Source of the DNA: an uncultured Oscillospiraceae bacterium
GTDB lineage: Bacteria; Bacillota; Clostridia; Oscillospirales; Ruminococcaceae
Reading direction: 5' to 3'
Length of the DNA: 13,408 nucleotides
Assembly (NCBI GenBank): GCA_902489475.1
Contig: CABUAH010000054.1
Span: 1-13,408 of the forward strand
In this document: positions 7,084 to 13,408 of the stretch, one piece after another
Position numbering within the stretch: position 1 is the first letter of the stretch
Layout of the letters: every line of letters starts with the position of its first letter
Notes under the pieces: generated by a model
The model's input: only the letters and a program-made list of their open reading frames with translations
The model's database searches: none
What the model was told of the DNA's origin: nothing
Program-made: the position numbers and the translations under genes

Positions 7084-7241
7084 TGTACCTCTCTCCGGAA
7101 GCTATGATTCATAATCCCCCGATTAATATTTACAAATCATGTAAGACATCACCGCACAACATTATGAAAGCAGCAGTAAATGAATATGACAAGCTATCTA
7201 CATATGGACAAATTAATGCCGCAAATAAAAATGGGACATAA
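7080..7241 (+). CDS. small ORF overlapping the upstream stop (ATGA), uncertain
   Basis: 53 residues from the ATG at 7080, which overlaps the TGA of the upstream gene (ATGA, 7080-7083), so it could be translated by reinitiation. There is no ribosome binding site at the right distance: a GGAGG lies at 7052-7056, 23 nt upstream of this ATG. The frame also stays open upstream to a GTG at 7056 that overlaps that GGAGG. Composition (Asn, Lys, Tyr, Met) gives no family clue. It could be a real small second auxiliary protein, or the C-terminal part of the 6808 gene after a -1 frame change in the 7056-7083 overlap. The stop codon at 7239-7241 falls inside the loop of the 7232-7248 palindrome. Confidence 0.4.
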   Translation: MMYLSPEAMIHNPPINIYKSCKTSPHNIMKAAVNEYDKLSTYGQINAANKNGT

Positions 7242-7248
7242 AGTCCCA
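7232..7248 (-). repeat. TGGGAC-type palindrome, copy 2 (inverted)
   Basis: TGGGAC (7232-7237) and GTCCCA (7243-7248) flank an ATAAA loop. The 17-mer is exactly the reverse complement of the copy at 10504-10520. The flanking A-run (7227-7231) is the complement of that copy's T-tail, so the whole unit is inverted. The ribosome binding site of the relaxase gene begins 8 nt after it. Confidence 0.7.
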
Positions 7249-7271
7249 AATCTGATAGGAGGTGTTGAAAA

Positions 7272-10200
7272 TTGCCGGCAGTTGTATTTAATATGACTTT
7301 TGATTACGATTGGATATGCGGAGGGCTTCTTAAATACATGGAGCGAGAAAAAAAGTTTGTACAAAAGGCTTTCGAAGTAAAATATGCCAGGCTTAAAGAG
7401 AGGCTTAAGGAAGAAGGCGTTTACTCAGAAGAATTTCACAAGCATTATGATTACCTCGATTACATGGCTAATGATAAAAAATCGGTAGGCTTATTTACGC
7501 AAGACATTGATGTCTGTACTGAAGAACAAACATCGGAGCTTATAGCTACCGAACAGCACGCTTTGGATAACAAAATGGTAAGATACAGATCCGTATGCAG
7601 CTTTGATAATAAATTTCTTATGGAGAACGGTGTGATGTCACCAATGGGACTTATAGATTATAAGAAGCTGCGAAGCGCTGTAAGAAATTCTATGGCGGCG
7701 ATGATTGATAAAACACAGAAGCTCGATGCGGATAATGTCTTGTGGGTAGGCTCTATTCATACAAACACTGATAATGTACACATACATTTTCAGCTCGTCG
7801 AAAAAGAAAAACGTCAAAAGAAAGGAGCGATTTTTAAAAACGGAGATATGCTTGAGCTTGAAGCAATCGGCAAATTTAAAACCACTATGATAAAATCTCT
7901 TACGAGGCAAGAGCCTCTTAGAGAGCTTACTAAATTTCAAAGAGAGGTGCTTCTTCCCTGCACCAAAGAGTTATTCCAAACTCCGACAGATAAAATTATA
8001 GCTTTGCGACAACAGCTTCCCGATAACAAAAGTCTATGGAACTATGGATCAAAAGCTCTTGATGAAATCAGACCTCTTATTGATAAAACCGTTATGTCAA
8101 TTATAAATGCAGACGAAAAATCACTTACTGTTTATCAGCAGTTTCACGAACGTCTATCAGACATACATCAGCAGTATATTGATTGGTTCGGAGACGGATC
8201 GGGCGAAGTAACATATTACGATAAAGAGAAAAAAGGCTTTGTTACTAAAAGAGGAAAAGGTACTAATGTGCCTTTACAGATGAGCAACAACTATCTTAAT
8301 CAGCTCAGAAAGGATTTGGGGAACGCTCTTCTTAAGCATTTAAGAAGTTTACCGGATAATATTTTCCTTTTTGATACTGCAAAACAGAAAAGTTCTGAAA
8401 TCATCCGGGAATTAGATGAAATGCCTATAAATGATAGCCAAAGTGAGACTTTAAGTCCCATTGTAGGTGATTTGCCGGAATCTGACTTTGATATACCTGA
8501 TGGTGTAGCTGAAGGCACTAATAAAGTGCTTAATTTATTCAAAGTGGATTTTCGTGATGAAAAGTATATAAAAGCCAAATATTTAATGTCAAAACTCCAA
8601 AAAGAAAAAGATGAGCAAAAGAAAAAATCTCTTTTTGATGAAGCTTTGAACTTATATAACTTATCCGCTCAAAAAGGAAATATTGTTTCTGCCCTAAAGC
8701 TTGCTAGGTATTATAAGAACGGTCATGAATGTATAGATACAAATGCGGAATATGGCGAACTAATTTACTCATGCTGCTATTTTGCTTTACAAACATTGAT
8801 AGAGATTTCAGATAGCAAATTTTTGAATGATTGGGGAACTTATCAGCTAGGAAAAATGCTTGAAAACGGTGACGGAGTAAAGCAGGATGATTCAATGGCA
8901 CTTGAAAAGTTTTTATCAAGAGATACTGATATGTGCAGATATGCGGCAGGAAGCATGTATTATCGTGGCACAGAACATATACAAAAATCATATGTAAAAG
9001 CTTTGAATATCTTAAAGCCTGTGGATAATATTCCTTATGCGTCAATGATAAAGGGAAATATTTACAAATACGGTGATGATGTCACAGAGCCTAATTCAAC
9101 TATGGCTCTGGTTGAATACAAACACGCATTAGATTTGTTTTTGAAAATCAAAGATGAAAACAGATCTGAGTATGATAACTACAACATCGGAAAGATCTAT
9201 TATCAAGGTTTAGCCGGCAAAAAAGATATTGGTGAAGCAATAAAATATTTAAGTGAATCTGTAGAAGAGAAAAATTTGAACGCTATCGAAATGCTTGGAA
9301 GAATTTATCTCTTTGAAGCTTTTGAAGAAAACGAGGATGTGTACAGAGCTGAAGGCGTTAAGCTTATGAACGAAGCTAAGAAACGTGAACATAAAAACGC
9401 TGCATATCAGCTTGGAAAGTTTTATTTGGAGAACGGCAATATTAAAAATGCAATTGATAATCTTACATACTCCTCTCTTAAAGACAACAATGCAAACGCA
9501 CAATATATGCTCGGTAAATTTTATTACACACAAAAAGACATTCCGTCTGCGAAAAAGTATTTGACCTTATCCGCTAATCAAGATAACAGCTATGCTGAAT
9601 ATATGCTTGGTAAAATTGCGCTTAATGAGCACAAAACTGAAGATGCTGAAAAATTGTTTACAAAATCTGCTGAACATAAAAACGATATTGCCATGTATGC
9701 TCTCGGTAAATTGTATCTGGCGCAAGGAAAAGATGCAGAAGCCGTTAAGTGGTTTAAACTAGCAGCCGATGAGCATGATAACAAATATGCTCAGTATTCT
9801 CTCGGAAAGTATTACATTGATAACGGGGCTTCAAACATAGGTAAGAAATATTTATTGATTTCTGCCGCAAATGATTTTTCTCCTGCCGAATACAAGCTGT
9901 CAATGCTTGGCTATAAATCTGACAATTATATTGCTGCAATTAACCATATGAAACGATATATTAAGCTTAATGGAAATGGCGATAACAGCATTGCCTTACA
10001 CATAATTGGAAAGTCATATATCAAGTTAAAAGATTATGATAAAGCTTCCGGCTGTTTATCACAAGCTATCGCAAACGGCTGTAAGGATGCACGTTATACG
10101 CTCGGTAAACTGTTTACTCAGCATGATTATTTTCATCCCGATTTTGCGTTGCCATTGCTTAAGCAATCGTCAGACGAGGACAACAACCCGTATGCACAGA

Positions 10201-10502
10201 TGACATTAGGTACACTTTACTATCGATACTACCGCAATCCGGAACTTGGGAAGTATTATATCGATAAAGCTTACGCAAATGGTTTAGGTCAGGAGCGTCA
10301 AAAGAACAAACAATATAAAGTAAGAAGATTCCGACCACGCTCCCCTACTGTAAACGCATCTGCTCTGGCAATTGCACGTCGCATGAGAATAAATGCTGAG
10401 ATACAAACTCAAAAACTTATGAACGAGTTTGAAGAGATGTTTAATGAAAACGTTGCACGCCGAAGATGGGAGGACGAACACAATCAAACATTATCTATCT
10501 AA
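7272..10502 (+). CDS. MobL/MobP2-like relaxase fused to Sel1/TPR-like repeats
   Basis: Initiates conjugation by nicking oriT and staying bound to the transferred strand. 1076 residues from a TTG start (7272) with AGGAGGT at 7257-7263; the resulting MPAVV N-terminus fits MobL relaxases. The N-terminal part (about 1-330) contains SVGLFTQD, CSFDNKFLMENG and the metal-binding histidine motif HTNTDNVHIHF (H163, H170, H172). Y22, in LLKYMER, is a candidate nucleophile by position only. After a linker (about 380-450) come about 15 Sel1-like repeats (about 454-1005), each with a 'YxLGKxY' helix and an alanine-rich partner such as AVKWFKLAADEH. A basic C-terminal tail follows. Sel1 repeats are protein-interaction solenoids, so this half probably binds a T4SS partner (inference). 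Typical MobL proteins are far shorter. A palindrome copy lies in the linker at 8441-8462. Confidence 0.85.
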   Translation: MPAVVFNMTFDYDWICGGLLKYMEREKKFVQKAFEVKYARLKERLKEEGVYSEEFHKHYDYLDYMANDKKSVGLFTQDIDVCTEEQTSELIATEQHALDNKMVRYRSVCSFDNKFLMENGVMSPMGLIDYKKLRSAVRNSMAAMIDKTQKLDADNVLWVGSIHTNTDNVHIHFQLVEKEKRQKKGAIFKNGDMLELEAIGKFKTTMIKSLTRQEPLRELTKFQREVLLPCTKELFQTPTDKIIALRQQLPDNKSLWNYGSKALDEIRPLIDKTVMSIINADEKSLTVYQQFHERLSDIHQQYIDWFGDGSGEVTYYDKEKKGFVTKRGKGTNVPLQMSNNYLNQLRKDLGNALLKHLRSLPDNIFLFDTAKQKSSEIIRELDEMPINDSQSETLSPIVGDLPESDFDIPDGVAEGTNKVLNLFKVDFRDEKYIKAKYLMSKLQKEKDEQKKKSLFDEALNLYNLSAQKGNIVSALKLARYYKNGHECIDTNAEYGELIYSCCYFALQTLIEISDSKFLNDWGTYQLGKMLENGDGVKQDDSMALEKFLSRDTDMCRYAAGSMYYRGTEHIQKSYVKALNILKPVDNIPYASMIKGNIYKYGDDVTEPNSTMALVEYKHALDLFLKIKDENRSEYDNYNIGKIYYQGLAGKKDIGEAIKYLSESVEEKNLNAIEMLGRIYLFEAFEENEDVYRAEGVKLMNEAKKREHKNAAYQLGKFYLENGNIKNAIDNLTYSSLKDNNANAQYMLGKFYYTQKDIPSAKKYLTLSANQDNSYAEYMLGKIALNEHKTEDAEKLFTKSAEHKNDIAMYALGKLYLAQGKDAEAVKWFKLAADEHDNKYAQYSLGKYYIDNGASNIGKKYLLISAANDFSPAEYKLSMLGYKSDNYIAAINHMKRYIKLNGNGDNSIALHIIGKSYIKLKDYDKASGCLSQAIANGCKDARYTLGKLFTQHDYFHPDFALPLLKQSSDEDNNPYAQMTLGTLYYRYYRNPELGKYYIDKAYANGLGQERQKNKQYKVRRFRPRSPTVNASALAIARRMRINAEIQTQKLMNEFEEMFNENVARRRWEDEHNQTLSI
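8441..8462 (+). repeat. degenerate TGGGAC-type palindrome, copy 3, inside relaxase CDS
   Basis: TGAGACTTTAAGTCCCA (8444-8460) matches the 10504-10520 copy at 15 of 17 positions. The flanking bases also agree: AAG before, or AG with T, and TT after. The arms TGAGAC and GTCCCA pair except for one A·C mismatch. It encodes part of the SETLSPIV linker between the relaxase domain and the Sel1 repeats, outside any recognisable domain. Confidence 0.45.
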
Positions 10503-10532
10503 GTGGGACTTTATGTCCCATTTTTTATTTTT
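10503..10532 (+). repeat. TGGGAC-type palindrome, copy 4, possible terminator or attenuator
   Basis: TGGGAC (10504-10509), loop TTTAT, GTCCCA (10515-10520), extended to nine pairs by flanking AAG and TTT with one G·U, then T-rich DNA to 10532. It begins immediately after the relaxase stop (10500-10502). It has the shape of an intrinsic terminator, yet the virD4 ribosome binding site starts at 10533, so full termination would silence virD4. Partial termination, mRNA processing or a protein-binding role are alternatives. Confidence 0.6.
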
Positions 10533-10543
10533 GGAGGTTTTAA

Positions 10544-13336
10544 ATGAAAGAACTATTTTACAAAGCTTTAAAACAGTTAAACAAAATCAAAGGGTTTGTG
10601 TTATTGTATATTTTATTGCTTTTTATATTTTGGGCTATTGTATGTTTTACAACGAATTTTTTACCTGATTTATGGATGGCGATTGCGTATGATAACTTTT
10701 CAAGTGTTAATATAAAAGCTTCGACTTTTTTGATTTCCAAACGTATTTCTGTAATTGCTCAAATTGGTTTGGTTTCTGTTATTGCCACTGTGTTTTCAAT
10801 CCGCATATGGCTTATGCGATCAAAAAAAGATAACGAAATAATGGGTGCGGAAAGATTAGGTAAAAAATCAGATTTTCTTGAACAACCTCATATTTTGCGT
10901 GCAGATATAAGACATCTTGATAAAGCTGTAAATATGGGATTAACTATTGCCCAGTATGGAAATAAAATTTACTATGATTCTTCAACGACTAATACTCTAT
11001 GTGTTACTTCAACCAGAGGTGGTAAAACTCAATATATCGTATTGCCTTTGATTAACAACATTGCAAATTCAAAAAATAAGCAGCATATGGTTATTAATGA
11101 TGCTAAATCAGAAATCATAGCGTATACTTATTCAACGCTTAAGAAAAACGGTTATGATATATTTGTTATAAATTTAAGAGATACTGCGATGAGTGACTTT
11201 TGGAATGCTTTTCAAAATATCATAGACGATTATGTTGAAATGAGAGAAACCAATTCCGATGACCTAAGTAAAATCAATGTGAAAATAGCAACACTAACAT
11301 TGCTTTTTACAAAAGATGATAAATCAGAGCCAATATGGCCGGAATCAGCTCAAGCATTGTTTGAAGCTATCATTATGTTACTACTTGAACTTGCATACGA
11401 CAACAATGAACTGGAGAAGCTGAACCTATACAGTATGTATACTTTCTTTTTGGAGTTTATCGGTCACAAAGAAAAATGGAAAGATTCCGGTAATGCAAAC
11501 ATTTTTTCAGAACACATAGCCTTAACAGAACTTTTTGATTCACTTCCGGCAGGTTCTGCAGCTAAAAATGCTTATGCAGTAGTTAAACTAGCTGAAGGTG
11601 AGATGTTATCATCTATTTTGGCAACGCTGGCTTCAAATATTAAGCTTTTTGGTAAAGACGTTGGTATTCAAAAACTCACCTCAAAAAATGAAATCAACCT
11701 TAAATCACTTCTTCGGAATGACAAACCGTGCGCTATATTTTTACTAAACCCGGATGATAATCCGTCAAGACATTCTCTTGCATCTCTTTTTGTAGCACAA
11801 TGTTATGAGGTTTTAGTTGACTATACTTCTAATCCTAAGCTTTGTCCTAAAAGAAAACTTAATACAAGAGTTAATTTTATTTTAGACGAGTTTGGAAATA
11901 TGCCGACTATACCTGATATGTGGAACAAAATTTCAGTTTGCCTTGGAAGAAATATTCTTTTCTATTTATTTGTTCAGGATCTTCCTCAAATTGAATTAAA
12001 GTATGGCATTGGTGCCAAAACAGTGAACAACAACTGCGGTAATCTTGTTTATTTGAATTCTTCAGATCCGGATACAAACAAATACTTTTCAACTATCTTA
12101 GGCGATCGTACCGGACAATATGAAACATATAACGGATCTGTTGCGGCTTTTTACCTTGATAACAAACATACAGCATATAGTGGCAGAAATTTGAAGGCTC
12201 CTGCAGAATTGTCAAGGTTAAAAATGGGTCAAGTGCTTGTTAAGCCACAGCGTATGTTTGGTTTTATTACAAAATTCAAGCCATTTTATAAAACTACAAA
12301 AGATAAACAAATAAACATTGATCAGTTAAGACCGGAAAGAAAAGTATTATTAAAGGATATTTTGTTTAATCTTTGGTACGGTTGGCAGATTTATTTTGAC
12401 AGAAAGCTTAAATACGATTATAACTCAAACGAAGATACCATTGCTGATGAGATCGTCGAAATGAAAAAGAAATTAGGTTTGCCTTATAAGAAAAATCTTA
12501 TTCCTGCAGATACGTTAATGATTTTTGTCAAAACAATAAAAGATCGCTCTGAATTTATATCGCAGCGAGCTGAAAAAAAGATTGTAATCATGGACGAAAA
12601 ATATAATGTTGTCATTGAAACCGTGATAGACATACGAAAAGATGGTGATGAGCTTACTGAACAGTGTAATGAAATTAAAAAATTAATTTCTAAATACGTC
12701 GATCTGATCTTTTTTAACCGTCAGGCAGTCGCTTTAGTTTCATCGCTCATTTTAAACGAAGTCAATGAAAAGCAAAACATAATTTCGATTGAGGACGATG
12801 ACAAAATCTATGAATTCTCCGGATTGAGAAATATCACTACTGAATTTATTTGTAAACAGTTTAACGCAAATCCTGCAAATGATTTTGAAACGGCACAAGC
12901 TCTGTTGGCTTTTGCATATCAGATGAATGATATAAATGATGAAGCTGATAAATGCCCGTCAATTACTGCTACAGACGATGAAGAAGTAAATGAACAGGAA
13001 TTTACAGCACCAGTTGAATTTATATCTCCAATTAACGAAGAAATTCCTGCTGATGCCGGCGATGAAGATGTGTTTACGCCCAAAGCGAAAAGAGAAATTC
13101 CAAAGTCCAATATCACACTGACTCGAATTGACGTATTACTGTATTTGATTGCTGTAAAAACAGAAAATGAGATATATGACCTTATTGAATTAGGCGCTGA
13201 AACGGAAATAATAAATTTAATATATACCGTAGTAAGCCGAACTGAAGTTATTTCGTCAGACGAGGCGAACGTATTGGTAACATATATATGTAATCAAATA
13301 AAGAAAAGGACTGTTGTTAATGAAAATAAAAAGTAA
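10544..13336 (+). CDS. VirD4/TraG-type conjugative coupling protein
   Basis: Membrane ATPase that links the relaxosome to the mating channel. 930 residues from the ATG at 10544 with TTGGAGG at 10531-10537. Two N-terminal membrane spans (about residues 17-36 and 68-90) precede the cytoplasmic ATPase. The P-loop is TSTRGGKT (155-162), in which the usual first Gly is Thr. Walker B is FILDEFGNMP (about 444-453), followed by FVQDLPQIELKYG with the conserved Gln; both are hallmarks of VirD4/TraG. The ATPase core ends at about residue 600. A further 330 residues hold a charged domain, an acidic Pro-containing linker (about 805-850, rich in D/E) and a helical end. This extension has no recognised family and is a candidate relaxase-docking region. 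Its gene follows the relaxase gene after 41 nt and overlaps the next start by 17 nt. Confidence 0.88.
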   Translation: MKELFYKALKQLNKIKGFVLLYILLLFIFWAIVCFTTNFLPDLWMAIAYDNFSSVNIKASTFLISKRISVIAQIGLVSVIATVFSIRIWLMRSKKDNEIMGAERLGKKSDFLEQPHILRADIRHLDKAVNMGLTIAQYGNKIYYDSSTTNTLCVTSTRGGKTQYIVLPLINNIANSKNKQHMVINDAKSEIIAYTYSTLKKNGYDIFVINLRDTAMSDFWNAFQNIIDDYVEMRETNSDDLSKINVKIATLTLLFTKDDKSEPIWPESAQALFEAIIMLLLELAYDNNELEKLNLYSMYTFFLEFIGHKEKWKDSGNANIFSEHIALTELFDSLPAGSAAKNAYAVVKLAEGEMLSSILATLASNIKLFGKDVGIQKLTSKNEINLKSLLRNDKPCAIFLLNPDDNPSRHSLASLFVAQCYEVLVDYTSNPKLCPKRKLNTRVNFILDEFGNMPTIPDMWNKISVCLGRNILFYLFVQDLPQIELKYGIGAKTVNNNCGNLVYLNSSDPDTNKYFSTILGDRTGQYETYNGSVAAFYLDNKHTAYSGRNLKAPAELSRLKMGQVLVKPQRMFGFITKFKPFYKTTKDKQINIDQLRPERKVLLKDILFNLWYGWQIYFDRKLKYDYNSNEDTIADEIVEMKKKLGLPYKKNLIPADTLMIFVKTIKDRSEFISQRAEKKIVIMDEKYNVVIETVIDIRKDGDELTEQCNEIKKLISKYVDLIFFNRQAVALVSSLILNEVNEKQNIISIEDDDKIYEFSGLRNITTEFICKQFNANPANDFETAQALLAFAYQMNDINDEADKCPSITATDDEEVNEQEFTAPVEFISPINEEIPADAGDEDVFTPKAKREIPKSNITLTRIDVLLYLIAVKTENEIYDLIELGAETEIINLIYTVVSRTEVISSDEANVLVTYICNQIKKRTVVNENKK

Positions 13337-13408
13337 AACTAAAAAGATAATATGCTTTGTGATTTGTATGTTAGCACTCATAGCATTTTGTATTTCTTTT
13401 GTATTTAT
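13320..13408 (+). CDS. start of a membrane-anchored or secreted protein, 3' end outside window
   Basis: The frame opens at an ATG (13320) preceded by AAAGGA (13305-13310) at 9 nt. It runs open to the window end, giving about 29 residues: a basic start (MKIKSKTKK) and then a long hydrophobic stretch (IICFVICMLALIAFCISFVF). This is a signal peptide or single N-terminal membrane span. It overlaps the virD4 3' end by 17 nt, so it is probably another T4SS operon member. No family can be assigned from this fragment. Confidence 0.6.
   Translation, partial: MKIKSKTKKIICFVICMLALIAFCISFVF

Noticed and set aside
8704..9045. 113-residue frame on the - strand within the relaxase gene
   Set aside because: Antisense to a clearly coding, repeat-rich gene, no ribosome binding site, and Cys/His-rich composition expected from the complement of this codon usage.

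Overview
This window is an interior piece of a conjugative element, most likely an integrative and conjugative element or large plasmid of an AT-rich Gram-positive bacterium of the Clostridia. The evidence is AT-rich codon use, strong AGGAGG-type ribosome binding sites, occasional GTG and TTG starts, all genes on the + strand, and a set of Gram-positive type IV secretion (T4SS) proteins next to a MobL/MobP2-like relaxase. No integrase, replication gene, rRNA, tRNA or cargo gene is visible, so the type of element cannot be settled from this window.

Layout. Positions 2-5369 hold a mating-channel block with overlapping or abutting genes: a VirB6-like polytopic protein (5' end outside the window), a PrgI/VirB3-like small membrane protein, a VirB4 ATPase and a single-pass membrane protein of unknown family. 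Positions 5366-6110 hold two SSB-like OB-fold genes, the second broken by a frame change. Positions 6178-7241 form the apparent DNA-processing locus: a possible ribbon-helix-helix (RHH) gene, a gene-free stretch of about 300 bp (6499-6807) with five iteron-like repeats followed by three inverted repeats that look like an oriT, then one or two small genes, the first also possibly RHH. Positions 7272-10502 encode a relaxase fused to about 15 Sel1/TPR-like repeats. Positions 10544-13336 encode a VirD4-type coupling protein with a long C-terminal extension. A membrane-anchored or secreted protein starts at 13320 and runs off the end.

How the parts fit together: the relaxase, helped by one or two small DNA-binding proteins, would nick oriT. 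The VirD4 protein would recruit the relaxase-DNA complex, perhaps through the Sel1 repeats. The VirB4/VirB6/PrgI-like channel would move it across the envelope, and the SSB-like proteins could protect single-stranded DNA.

The least explained signals are two families of small DNA repeats. One is a set of five 18-bp repeats (6517-6652), each made of two GTNNNACA half-sites 10 bp apart, with starts spaced 33, 22, 31 and 32 bp, roughly whole helical turns. The other is a 17-bp palindrome built on TGGGAC-N5-GTCCCA. It sits 8-12 nt before the ribosome binding site of three genes (one copy inverted), and a degenerate fourth copy lies inside the relaxase coding sequence.
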